NCBI RefSeq assembly: GCF_018861905.1
Contig: NZ_JAHLDU010000034.1
Span: 1-33,872, forward strand
Length of the DNA: 33,872 nt
Reading direction: 5' to 3'
Source: Clostridium sp. DSM 17811
Lineage (GTDB): Bacteria > Bacillota > Clostridia > Clostridiales > Clostridiaceae
Shown: positions 8,216-15,882 of the stretch, in pieces
How positions within the stretch are numbered: the first letter of the stretch is position 1
How the letters are laid out: each line of letters opens with the position of its first letter
Made by a program: the position numbers and the translations under genes
The notes under the pieces: model-generated
The model's database searches: none
Told to the model about the DNA's origin: nothing
Seen by the model: only the letters and a program-made list of their open reading frames with translations

Positions 8216-8527
8216 ATGAAAACCTACAACAAATTAGTCCGTGACAAAATCCCTGAAATTATAAAAGCTGCAGGTAACCACTTTGATGTTCACTATGCTA
8301 AGAAAGAAGAAGTTCTACCTTTACTTGAACGTAAATTAAATGAGGAAGTATCTGAGTATTTAGAAGCTAAAAATCTAGAAGAACTTGCTGATGTTATGGA
8401 AGTTTTATTTGGACTTGCAAATGCTCTTGGATATTCCGAGGATGATCTAATTAACAAAAGAAATGAAAAGAAAGGAGAAAGAGGCGGCTTTGAAAAAGGC
8501 ATAGTCCTCGAAAAAGTTTATGAATAG
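8216..8527 (+). CDS. MazG-like nucleoside/phosphoribosyl-ATP pyrophosphohydrolase
   Basis: A 103-residue all-alpha NTP-pyrophosphatase-fold protein. It begins with the signature YNKLVRDKIPEII (4-16), then has the metal-binding E-rich helix LNEEVSEYLEAKNLEELADVMEVL (about 40-65), matching the ExxE..ExxD pattern. It ends with NKRNEKKGERGGFEKGIVL, typical of the small 'phosphoribosyl-ATP pyrophosphohydrolase'-annotated house-cleaning proteins rather than HisE of histidine synthesis. It likely hydrolyses non-canonical (d)NTPs. RBS AAGGAGG precedes the ATG; its own promoter and a strong terminator make it a monocistronic unit. Confidence 0.85.
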   Translation: MKTYNKLVRDKIPEIIKAAGNHFDVHYAKKEEVLPLLERKLNEEVSEYLEAKNLEELADVMEVLFGLANALGYSEDDLINKRNEKKGERGGFEKGIVLEKVYE

Positions 8528-8528
8528 A

Positions 8529-8570
8529 CAAAGCCCTTCATAGTTTTTCTCTATAAAGGGCTTTGTTTTT
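8529..8570 (+). terminator. Rho-independent terminator
   Basis: CAAAGCCCTTCATAG pairs with CTATAAAGGGCTTTG (8529-8543 / 8551-8565, one mismatch) and is followed by a T-run. It ends the MazG-like transcript. Being nearly symmetrical, it may also block the convergent helicase transcript that ends at 8575. Confidence 0.85.
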
Positions 8571-8574
8571 ATGT

Positions 8575-11073
8575 TTATTTTTCTAACTTCTCAAGTCTTT
8601 CTTTATAAAATCTTCTAGTTCTATAATCAATAATATCTTTAAAATGAGTTGTAAATTCAGGATTCTTTACGAATCCGCCTAACTCATCATTCAAACAAAA
8701 ATATGCTTCATCTCTATAAAAGAAATCTTCTGCTGAATTTAAAAATGCCTTTATTGGGTTTTCTGCTATTCTTAAATAGTCTTTTTTATCAAACCCTTTA
8801 TAGCTCTTAGTTGCTTTATGTCTCAAAAGATCCACCGCATTTGAAGGTTTATCATAGAATTCTGTAAAACTTTTAAAAATTGTTTCTTCATCTATTTTCA
8901 AATTTATATTACCATCATTATAGAATGCTAGGAGTAATGGCATCTTATAAGTCTTAGTCATGGTCGTTTTCTCAATAGTATTTAGAAATCCATAAGCTTT
9001 AGTATTTAAAAGCATTTTTTCTTCTTCCGAAATTTCATTTATCTTATTTAGAAACCCTAAATAATCATTAAATATATTTAATTCTCCTCTGGATCTTATT
9101 ATATTGTAAAGATCATCATCCATGTAAGTATACATTTGAAGTCTACTAGGTCTAGTTCTTAAATCTTCTTTTATTCTATTAAAATCCTCCACTACTAGAT
9201 CAAATATATTTTTTTGATCTATCATCATCTTCTTGAATATATCAATTACTTGAAAATCAAAATTCACTATACAATCATCGGGATATTCTTCTTCTGTAGG
9301 TAATCTACCAAGTTTTGCTTTCCCTGCAGTATCCTTTAATTTTCCACTTAGAAAGAATGGTATTAAGTTAGCTTTTTTATAATTACCTATAAAATCTAAT
9401 ACATTCACATACTTCTTGTCCTTATATTTCCTTAACCCACGCCCTAGTTGTTGAAGAAAAATGGTTGGGGATTCAGTTGGCCTTAATAGTAAAATCATAT
9501 CAATTTGAGGAATATCTAGCCCTTCATTAAACATATCTACAGAGAATATAATATTTAATTCCCCTGTTTTAAGTTTATCCACCGCTTTATGTCTATCCAT
9601 AGAAAACTCATTTTGCTCACCACTAATTACAGCGCAGGCTTTAATTCCATTTTCATTAAAATATTTGCTCATATATATGGCATGGCGTCTACTACTGCAG
9701 AAACCTAAAGCTCTTTTACTATTATATTTTTCGTAATGTTTTAAGATTAAATTTGAACGTTTATTAAGCATTAAGGCTTTTTCCAGCTCTGTTTCATCAT
9801 ACTTACCATTTTTAAAAGATATCTTTGTATAATCGGTCTCATCGAAAACTCCATAGTATCTAAATGGAACAAGCCATCCCTTATCTATTGCTCCTTTTAG
9901 TCTAACTTCATATACAATATTATAATCACAAAGAGCAAATACATCTTTGTTATCCAATCTCTCTGGAGTTGCAGTAAGTCCTAAAAGAAACTTTGGAGTA
10001 AAATATTCTAATATATTTGAGTAATTACCTGCTGCTGCATGGTGAAATTCATCTATTATAATATAATCAAACGCATCCTTTTTAAAATATTTATCACATA
10101 GGTACTGTTTTTGCCCCAGAGTTTGTACTGTAGCAAACAATACTTCTTTATTACTATCCTTATTTTCACCATTAAAAAATCCAGTCTTAATATTAGGCCT
10201 AATGTTTTTAAATGATATCTCTGCTTGATTTAATATTTCTTCTCTATGAGCTACAAATAGAATCCTATTAAAATCCAGCGAATCAAAAGCAGCAAGATAA
10301 GTTTTACCTATGCCCGTTGCAGCCACAACTAATCCTTTATCTAAACCATCTTCTCTGCATTTTCTTAGTTCATATAGTGCTTCAATTTGTGCACCTCTAG
10401 GCTCGTACAGCGGAATTACTAGGCCATATTCATCTTTGTTATCTTCCACTTTTTCTAGAGTATTAAAGACTTTAGGCCTTTTCCATACTGATGAATAACG
10501 CCTCAGCTCATCATCGTCAATAATTATAGAATGATTTAAAAATAAGTCTTCAAAAACATCTTTAAAATGTTTAAAATCTTCTAAGTTCTTATTCTTATTT
10601 ATTCTATAGTTCCACTCAATACCACTAGTTAATGCAGAATTGGACATGTTAGAAGAACCTATAAAAACATCTCCATCTTCTTCATATTCAAATATGTATG
10701 ACTTAGGGTGAAAGGATTTATTCTTAATATTATAAAACCTTAAATCTACCTTATCCCCTAGTGCTTCCTTTACTAAATATAAAGCTTGAGGCTGAGTGAT
10801 ATTAAGATAATTCCCTGTTAATATCCTTATCCGTACCCCACTTTGCGCAACCTGTTTTAAATCATTTATAAGTAATTTCACTCCTGATTCCATTAAAAAT
10901 CCTACAGCAAGGTCAATAGTCTTTGCTTTTCTTAAGGAGGCCGCTAATTTAGGCAATAAATAATCCTTGTCCCCAGTAGAGCAGTTTGAATCATAATCTA
11001 GCGTGGCCCCTTTAAATTGGATGGAATCACTAGTTATTATATCTTTAGTAACAATATCAACTTTATCCAACAT
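8575..11073 (-). CDS. PLD-domain plus DEAD/DEAH helicase
   Basis: An 832-residue protein with three parts. Residues 1-190 form a phospholipase D-like nuclease domain with one HKD-type motif, H122-x-K124 followed by GSSN (139-142). Residues 225-400 form helicase domain 1: Walker A AATGIGKT (251-258), DEFH (341-344), LTATPER (366-372). Residues 430-560 form helicase domain 2: GFCSSRRHAI, FSVDMFNEGLDIP and QQLGRGLRK (541-549). The last 270 residues are helical. Many relatives carry a further C-terminal DUF3427; here the protein stops at LEKLEK before such a domain. Family members act on DNA and are common in restriction or defence contexts. RBS AAGGAGG lies 13-14 bases before the ATG, longer than usual. 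This is the only full copy; pieces of it recur through the window. Confidence 0.9.
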   Translation of the reverse strand: MLDKVDIVTKDIITSDSIQFKGATLDYDSNCSTGDKDYLLPKLAASLRKAKTIDLAVGFLMESGVKLLINDLKQVAQSGVRIRILTGNYLNITQPQALYLVKEALGDKVDLRFYNIKNKSFHPKSYIFEYEEDGDVFIGSSNMSNSALTSGIEWNYRINKNKNLEDFKHFKDVFEDLFLNHSIIIDDDELRRYSSVWKRPKVFNTLEKVEDNKDEYGLVIPLYEPRGAQIEALYELRKCREDGLDKGLVVAATGIGKTYLAAFDSLDFNRILFVAHREEILNQAEISFKNIRPNIKTGFFNGENKDSNKEVLFATVQTLGQKQYLCDKYFKKDAFDYIIIDEFHHAAAGNYSNILEYFTPKFLLGLTATPERLDNKDVFALCDYNIVYEVRLKGAIDKGWLVPFRYYGVFDETDYTKISFKNGKYDETELEKALMLNKRSNLILKHYEKYNSKRALGFCSSRRHAIYMSKYFNENGIKACAVISGEQNEFSMDRHKAVDKLKTGELNIIFSVDMFNEGLDIPQIDMILLLRPTESPTIFLQQLGRGLRKYKDKKYVNVLDFIGNYKKANLIPFFLSGKLKDTAGKAKLGRLPTEEEYPDDCIVNFDFQVIDIFKKMMIDQKNIFDLVVEDFNRIKEDLRTRPSRLQMYTYMDDDLYNIIRSRGELNIFNDYLGFLNKINEISEEEKMLLNTKAYGFLNTIEKTTMTKTYKMPLLLAFYNDGNINLKIDEETIFKSFTEFYDKPSNAVDLLRHKATKSYKGFDKKDYLRIAENPIKAFLNSAEDFFYRDEAYFCLNDELGGFVKNPEFTTHFKDIIDYRTRRFYKERLEKLEK

Positions 11074-11484
11074 ACTACACTAATGCCTCCTTGGTATAAC
11101 TAAGCAACAACTAATATTTTCAATCAAATATACACTATACCAAATCATTTACTAATATGGCACTATCTACATTTTATCATAGTAACTTGTTGATTTAAAG
11201 ACACCCCTTTCTCACTAAGATGGAATGAAATCTTTTAAATTTAATTAGATTTCATAGCATCTTTAACTTAAATTTAACTTCCTACACTTCAGTGATTTCA
11301 GTCACTTATTAGCTATTAATATTATTTACTTAATTAAAATTTTATTAGGTTCTTATAAGATTTTACACTATTCTAATCTAAATTTTAACAACAGTTTATT
11401 TAAACAAATTCTATATTAATAGTATTTGTAAGTATACGAATATATGTTCGTATTTTGGTAATAATATTATTATATATATTATTT
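11074..11484. repeat. Module spacer, copy A
   Basis: This divergent spacer separates the helicase start (minus) from the Rpn-type gene (plus). Nearly the same sequence recurs at 12470-13078, 19261-19692, 21243-21657 and, shortened, 22644-22992. It contains the helicase RBS, several fixed words (for example GACACCCCTTTCTCACTAAG, TTCCTACACTTCAGTGAT), a LexA-like palindrome and an AT palindrome before the Rpn gene. By eye most positions agree between copies. Confidence 0.9.
11437..11450. promoter_or_regulatory. LexA/SOS-box-like palindrome, copy A
   Basis: CGAATATATGTTCG differs at one position from the Gram-positive LexA (SOS) box pattern CGAAC-N4-GTTCG. It overlaps the probable -35 region of the Rpn-type gene, where a repressor would act. 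Confidence 0.5.
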
Positions 11485-12024
11485 CAGACTTTAAATATAT
11501 ACTAGTAGATATAAACAGCTACTCTAAGGAATATTTATATGAGTTTAAAAACATTGCCGCAGCCATATTTCTATTAGACCAAGATATAAATGCCATGGAG
11601 TTTTTGGAAAGATTGAAAAATATAGTAATTAATTTTAATAACCTAACTTCTGAGGAAAAATTTATTAAAAGGCTGGATTAAAAATACAACTAATAGCAAT
11701 GAAATATATGATATGAATAAGTTAGTAGAAGACATATTCAATGAAAATAAAAAAGAGGAGGTTGAAATTATGGTTTCTAATGCATCGAACATCTTTAGTA
11801 AATTAAAAAGTGATGGAATAAAAGAGGGCAAGGAAGAAGGCAAGGAAGAAGGCAAGAAAGAAGGTAAGACCGAACTCCTTATAACGCTGCTAAAAAAAAG
11901 ATTCAATGGTCTTTCTGATTATTATACAGATAAGATTAGGTCTTTACCCGAGGGTGTTATTGATCAAATAGCAACAGATATATTTGATTTAGAAACAGTT
12001 GAGGATATAAAAAAATACTTATAA
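11485..12024 (+). pseudogene. Rpn-family nuclease/putative transposase, copy A (5'-deleted, frameshifted)
   Basis: Starting directly at the spacer, the frame reads FKYILVDINSYSKEYLYEF and FKNIAAAIFLLDQDINAMEF, typical of the Rpn/COG5464 family (PD-(D/E)XK fold). The start codon, RBS and the N-terminal nuclease half are absent. A 2-base loss relative to copy D (around 11657-11662) shifts the frame, ending at 11681. A second frame resumes at ATG 11713 and runs to 12024: IYDMNKLVEDIF, the K/E/G-rich run with repeated KEEG units, then a DUF4351-like tail (LLKKRFNGLSDYYTDKIRSL ... DLETVEDIKKYL). In intact form these proteins promote recombination; this copy should be inactive. Confidence 0.8.
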
Positions 12025-12027
12025 GAA

Positions 12028-12080
12028 AACAAGTGAAACAGCTATGAGGTAATTAATAGCTGTTTCATTTGTTATTTTTT
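12028..12080 (+). terminator. Terminator of Rpn copy A
   Basis: AACAAGTGAAACAGCT (12028-12043) pairs with AGCTGTTTCATTTGTT (12058-12073) and is followed by ATTTTTT. It directly follows the Rpn stop codon. The same hairpin follows copy D. Confidence 0.85.
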
Positions 12081-12469
12081 GTGTAACCTAAAATAAAAGC
12101 ATTAAAAATTTTAGGTCTTTTCCATACTAATGAATAACGCCTCAGCTCATCACCTAGTGCCTCCTTTACTAAGCATAAAGCCTCAGGTTGAGTGATATTA
12201 AGATAATTTCCTGTTAAAATCCTTATCCGTACACCACTTTGCGCCACCTGTTTTAAATCATTTATAAGTAATTTCACCCCTGATTCCATTAAAAATCCTA
12301 CCGCCATATCTATAGTCTTTGCTTTTTTTAATGAGGCCGCTAATTTAGGTAATAAATAATCATTATCCCCTGTAGAGCAGTTTAAATCATAATCTAGCGT
12401 GGCCCCTTTAAAATGGATGGAATCACTAGTTATTATATCTTTAGTAACAATATCAACTTTATCCTTCAT
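12065..12469 (-). pseudogene. Truncated helicase gene, PLD-half copy B
   Basis: A 134-codon open frame is nearly identical to residues 1-107 of the full helicase, then jumps in frame to residues 189-201 (EALGD joined to ELRRYS), and ends with 15 or so unrelated residues (FILGYTKNNK). The 81-codon deletion removes the H-x-K and GSSN active-site strands of the PLD domain. All helicase motifs are gone. The start codon and a GGGAGG ribosome binding site remain, and the frame has no stops, so a short protein could still be made. The identical deletion occurs at 22239-22643. Confidence 0.85.
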
Positions 12470-12674
12470 ACTTCACTAATGCCTCCCTGGTGTAACTAAG
12501 CAACAACTAATATTTTCAATCAAATATACGCTATACCAAATCATTTACTAATATGGCACTATCTACATTTTATCATAGTACCTTGTTGATTTAAAGACAC
12601 CCCTTTCTCACTAAGATGGAATGAAATCTTTTAAATTTAATTAGATTTCATAGCATTTTCAACTTAAATTTAAC

Positions 12675-12823
12675 GACATTTCAGAAGGAAAGTCTCCCAC
12701 TTCTACAAGCAGGAGTTACATATCCTAGCAAATAGGAAACTTCGGTGGAAGTATAAATCTCCTTCTGAAGTCGTTAATGCATCTTCTTCAAAGCTGTTGC
12801 AGCGACCCAGGAGATGATTTAAC
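12675..12823. mobile_element. 149-bp non-autonomous IS200/IS605-like element
   Basis: Compared with the other spacer copies, exactly these bases are extra. The left flank ends TTTAAC (12669-12674) and the insert itself ends TTTAAC (12818-12823). This is the arrangement expected for IS605-type single-strand transposition: insertion 3' of a TTTAAC-like target, with the same word as right cleavage site. Inside, TTCAGAAGGA (12680-12689) pairs with TCCTTCTGAA (12761-12770), and three smaller hairpins lie between (CTCC..GGAG, TCCTA..TAGGA, ACTTC..GAAGT). It has no ORF. On the minus strand it resembles a tnpB 3' end or guide-RNA end, including GAAGTGGGAG. Confidence 0.65.
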
Positions 12824-12981
12824 TTCCTACACTTCAGTGATTCCAGTCAGTTATTAGCTATTGATATTGTTTACTTAATTAAAATCTTATTAGGTTCTTA
12901 TAAGATTTTATACTATTCTAATCTAAATTTTAACAACAGTTTATTTAAGCAAATTCTATATTAATAGGATTTTTCATTATA

Positions 12982-12995
12982 CGAATATATGTTCG
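12982..12995. promoter_or_regulatory. LexA/SOS-box-like palindrome, copy B
   Basis: CGAATATATGTTCG, the same 14-mer as at 11437, is followed by a TATAAT (about 13014-13019) and the Rpn start at 13067. The palindrome overlaps the expected -35. Confidence 0.5.
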
Positions 12996-13224
12996 TATTT
13001 CGGTAATAATATTATTATAATATATATTATTTCAGATAAAAATTTGATATACTTAGGAGGGTAACCATGAGTTGTAACCATAATAGGCGGAATTCTCCCA
13101 TCCTCTACAGGTGGGGGATGGACAGCCTTTATTATTTTAGGTTAGATACATAAAATAATAGATCTTTGGCAAACTATTAATAGCAATATGTGATCAGTAG
13201 TAAACTTATAAGGGACTTGGTATA

Positions 13225-13422
13225 TTGGAATTAGATACTAATAATCATTCGGTATTCTTGCTAAACTATCATTTAGTATTGGTTATAAAAAAAGAGTTTC
13301 TATCAATCAAAACCAAATTATGGAAAGAGTATTTTTGGAGTAAAAGTTACTGCCTTATAACAACTGGTGGTGCCCCTATAGATATAGTTAGAAAATATAT
13401 AGAAAACCAAGGATTGAAATGA
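13225..13422 (+). pseudogene. tnpA: IS200-type Y1 transposase TnpA, internally deleted
   Basis: The 65-codon frame starts MELDTNNHSVFLLNYHLVLV, the usual N-terminus of IS200/IS605 TnpA, and ends with its usual C-terminus, LWKEYFWSKSYCLITTGGAP..YIENQG. That end carries the catalytic tyrosine helix. A full TnpA is about 130-155 residues; the middle, including the H-x-H metal-binding motif, is missing. It cannot form an active site on its own. It lies nine bases before tnpB, as in intact elements. Confidence 0.8.
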
Positions 13423-13431
13423 GGTGAGAAA

Positions 13432-14517
13432 ATGTTAAAGGCTTATAAATTTAGGTTATATCCAAATGTTGAGCAAAGAATATATTTAGCTAAGACTTTT
13501 GGATGCACTAGGTTTGTATATAACCGAATGCTAGCTGAAAGAATTAAATCATATGAGGAAAACAAAGCCCTAGATATTAAGGCGATTAAATATCCCTCGC
13601 CCGCACAATACAAAACTGAATTTGAGTGGCTAAAAGAAGTCGATAGTCTTGCTTTAGCTAATGCTCAAATGAATTTAGGTAAAGCGTATAAGAATTTTTT
13701 TAGAGATAAATCAATTGGTTTTCCGAGGTTCAAGAAGAAAACTAATACCAATAGTTATACAACTAATAATCAAAATGGTACTGTGTATATAGAAAATAAG
13801 CATATCAAAGTACCTAAATTAAAGTCTATGATAAAAATAAAGCAGCATAGAGAATTCAATGGGTTAATTAAATCTTGCACTATATCACAAGTACCAAGTG
13901 GAAAATATTACATATCTATTTTAGTTGACGCTGAAAATATTCAATTGCCTAAAACAGGTAGTAAAATAGGTGTAGATCTGGGAATTAAAGAGTTTGCAAT
14001 AACAAGTAATGGTGAGTTTTTTCATAATCCTAAATACCTAAAGAAATCAGCTAAAAGGTTAGCTAAACTTCAAAAGGATTTATCAAGAAAACAAAAAGGT
14101 AGCAATAATAGAAAAAAAGCTAAAATAAAAGTAGCAAAATTACATGAGAAAATATCTAACCAAAGGAAAGATATGTTGCACAAAGTAAGCACTCAATTAA
14201 TTAACGAAAACCAAGTTATAGTGATTGAGGACTTAAAAGTTAGCAATATGCTAAAAAATCATAAATTAGCAAAATCAATAGCTGATGTTAGCTGGTCAGA
14301 GTTTAGAAGAATATTAGAATATAAGGCAAAATGGTATAGTAGAGAAATAATAGTAGCACCATCAAACTATGCAAGTAGTCAGTTATGTTCTGATTGTGGT
14401 AATCAATCAAGTCAAACTAAAAACTTATCTTGCAGAACTTATATATGTTCAGTATGTGGGATGATAATGGATAGAGATATAAATGCGAGCAAAAATTTAC
14501 TAAAACTAGCAATATAA
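13432..14517 (+). CDS. tnpB: TnpB, RNA-guided endonuclease of IS200/IS605 family
   Basis: A 361-residue protein with all hallmarks of TnpB. The N-terminus is LKAYKFRLYPNVEQ, the wedge/REC-like region runs to about residue 175, and a RuvC-like nuclease follows. Its three acidic residues are D182 (IGVDLGIKEFA), E266 (VIVIEDLKV) and D349 (MDRDINASKNL). A zinc finger of four cysteines is present (C319, C322, C339, C342). TnpB enzymes use an RNA made from the element's right end to cut DNA next to a target-adjacent motif and thereby help element retention. RBS GAGGTGAG precedes the ATG. Unlike the defective tnpA beside it, no damage is visible. Confidence 0.92.
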   Translation: MLKAYKFRLYPNVEQRIYLAKTFGCTRFVYNRMLAERIKSYEENKALDIKAIKYPSPAQYKTEFEWLKEVDSLALANAQMNLGKAYKNFFRDKSIGFPRFKKKTNTNSYTTNNQNGTVYIENKHIKVPKLKSMIKIKQHREFNGLIKSCTISQVPSGKYYISILVDAENIQLPKTGSKIGVDLGIKEFAITSNGEFFHNPKYLKKSAKRLAKLQKDLSRKQKGSNNRKKAKIKVAKLHEKISNQRKDMLHKVSTQLINENQVIVIEDLKVSNMLKNHKLAKSIADVSWSEFRRILEYKAKWYSREIIVAPSNYASSQLCSDCGNQSSQTKNLSCRTYICSVCGMIMDRDINASKNLLKLAI

Positions 14518-14685
14518 TAAAAGATATGTTGTTAGAGAGGTCGGAATGACCTTGATAGCTTGGATACGTCTCTGCAAGAGATGCACACGGCTCCGGAAGA
14601 GACGAACTTGCTACAGTAGTAGTATTGACCAAGAAGCCATCCACTTCTATAAGTGGTGGTAGTTCACAATGCAGAAGCATTTAAC
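14518..14685 (+). ncRNA. Candidate omegaRNA (TnpB guide RNA) region
   Basis: In IS200/IS605 elements the guide RNA spans the 3' end of tnpB and the right end of the element. The 168 bases after tnpB contain several inverted repeats (GGTCGGAATGACC at 14539-14551, CGTCTCTGCAAGAGATG near 14569-14585, CCACTTCTATAAGTGG at 14641-14656) and end at the inferred boundary. The guide would start at 14686 with CTTCTCATGACC. This is inference from position and structure; the 5' end cannot be fixed. Confidence 0.45.
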
Positions 14686-14705
14686 CTTCTCATGACCTAA
14701 GACTT

Positions 14706-15290
14706 CTATTTTATAATATTAATAGTACCTTCCTTTCGTGAGAGTGCAATTGATGGTTTATCAATATATCCAACCACAGCTGAAGAGCAGATAGTATGCT
14801 CTTTGGGAATCCCTAATTCAAAAAGAAATTCACGAAATTCGGCATCATTTCGTAGCCAGTGTAACTGATTAATATAGCAAGTCCCCAATCCTATAGAATT
14901 CGCCGCTAAAAAAAGGTTTTCTAATGCAAGTGAACAGTCTGCCATAGCATTTTCATAATTAGGCTTATTAGAAGCAATAATAAGTGTAGGTGCATGATAG
15001 AAAAAATGGCAATCTTTTTTTTCTGCTACAGCTTTGACACCCAGCTTACCTGGATAATCGTCATCAGGAACCCAACGTTTAAATCCTTGCCTTAGCAATT
15101 CGTTGATCCGTAAAAGAGTTTCTTTGTTCTGGATTGCAGTAAACAGCCAGCTTTGATTATTGCCTCCACTTGGCGCCCATGTAGCGGCCTCCAATAGGGC
15201 TTTTAGCTCTTCTTCTTTAATCTGTTGCTCCTTGAATTTACGTGTACTTCTCCGCGAACGGATACAGTCGAGCACTTCATTATTTATCAT
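14706..15290 (-). CDS. Nitroreductase family protein
   Basis: A 194-residue FMN-dependent nitroreductase. The N-terminal signature IRSRRSTRKFKEQQI (10-24) and AATWAPSGGNNQSW (35-48) bind FMN. The later stretch ALENLFLAANSIGLGTCYI and the C-terminal VVGYIDKP are family hallmarks. Such enzymes reduce nitro compounds or related acceptors with NAD(P)H; the physiological substrate cannot be told. RBS AGGAGG lies a few bases before the ATG. Its base composition looks slightly higher in GC than its neighbours. A truncated VOC gene lies 56 bases upstream in the same direction. Confidence 0.85.
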   Translation of the reverse strand: MINNEVLDCIRSRRSTRKFKEQQIKEEELKALLEAATWAPSGGNNQSWLFTAIQNKETLLRINELLRQGFKRWVPDDDYPGKLGVKAVAEKKDCHFFYHAPTLIIASNKPNYENAMADCSLALENLFLAANSIGLGTCYINQLHWLRNDAEFREFLFELGIPKEHTICSSAVVGYIDKPSIALSRKEGTINIIK

Positions 15291-15346
15291 AATTTTCCTC
15301 CTATCATAAAACCAAAAATATATAACTATAAATCAATATATTACTA

Positions 15347-15523
15347 TTATACAGCAAATTGTTGCCCAGCTAATTCAAAATTTATACTTTCCGCATCTCC
15401 TGAAGGTGTACCTTCCATAATCGTCACGTTTAGAATCTTAGAGTTATCAAATAAACTGATATAGAATATGGCCGCTTCTTTAGCTTCTTTGTCGTACCAT
15501 AAATGTGGAACTATTTTTTGCAT
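15347..15523 (-). pseudogene. Truncated VOC/PhnB-like protein
   Basis: A 58-codon frame encodes MQKIVPHLWYDKEAKEAAIF, then YISLFDNSKI, and FELAGQQFAV before a stop. This matches the first third of PhnB-like VOC superfamily proteins (full length about 130-160 residues), whose metal-binding fold needs the missing part. RBS AAGGAG precedes the ATG. It is cut after the first beta-alpha unit. A helicase-gene fragment lies just upstream (15588-15638). Confidence 0.65.
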
Positions 15524-15587
15524 ATTATTCTCCTTTCTTGTTATTTAAGAAGTTTCTTCAATAAATCCAAAACACTGTAAATATAAT

Positions 15588-15638
15588 GAATCAAAAGCCG
15601 CCAGATAAGTTTTACCTATTCCAGTTGCAGCCACAACT
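15588..15638 (-). pseudogene. Small fragment of the helicase gene (Walker A region)
   Basis: These 51 bases match the full helicase gene around 10286-10336 with a few differences and encode the Walker A stretch (AATGIGKTYLAAF). The flanks do not match. It is one of several short pieces of this gene scattered through the window. Confidence 0.8.
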
Positions 15639-15826
15639 TATTACAAAAATGCAGGCTCACTTTACAATAGGTATCAGTTTATGATCAGTCAACAAGTATA
15701 TTAACAAGATCAGCGCTGCGTGATTTATTGTTTAATAATATCTAAGCGTTGTAAACGTTTTCCATAGCTTCAAACGATGATTTCTAAAGAGAACAAAAGT
15801 TTTTTAGATATTTTAATTTCTTTATA

Positions 15827-15864
15827 AAAAGCTAACCTGTAAAAGTTTTTACAGGTTAGCTTTT
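15827..15864. terminator. Strong hairpin terminator of the histidine kinase operon
   Basis: AAAAGCTAACCTGT (15827-15840) pairs perfectly with ACAGGTTAGCTTTT (15851-15864), with an A/T loop that can extend the stem. It lies 18 bases beyond the kinase stop. T-runs on both sides make it potentially bidirectional. Confidence 0.85.
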
Positions 15865-15882
15865 CTATATCCATCTCCGTTC

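Larger units (their letters stand above)
12470..13078. repeat. Module spacer, copy B, interrupted by a small element
   Basis: The same spacer as 11074-11484, but with 149 extra bases at 12675-12823. It continues past the Rpn promoter to the Rpn ribosome binding site (TTAGGAGGG near 13053-13061) and start codon ATGAGTT (13067-13073). It is then cut by the IS200/IS605-type element. This copy shows the true start of the Rpn gene, which copies A and D have lost. Confidence 0.85.
13079..14685 (+). mobile_element. IS200/IS605-family element with defective tnpA and intact tnpB
   Basis: Homology to the Rpn gene stops after ATGAGTTGTAAC (13067-13078). The left end then contains a subterminal hairpin (CCATCC..GGATGG near 13099-13122). 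The right end has CCACTT-CTAT-AAGTGG (14641-14656) and finishes at TTTAAC (14680-14685), the same target-like word as the small element. Inside are a deleted tnpA and a tnpB in the usual order. The right flank does not resume the Rpn gene, so the locus has been rearranged since insertion. The boundaries are inferred from homology breaks and could be off by a few bases. Confidence 0.65.

Noticed and set aside
8575-11073. Frameshifted or incomplete helicase because DUF3427 is absent
   Set aside because: The stop is followed at once by a terminator and no DUF3427-like coding sequence lies beyond it, so the shorter form seems natural here.
14417-14680. Minus-strand open frame across the end of tnpB
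   Set aside because: It overlaps the tnpB zinc-finger region and the structured right end; translation is low-quality and no RBS is present.
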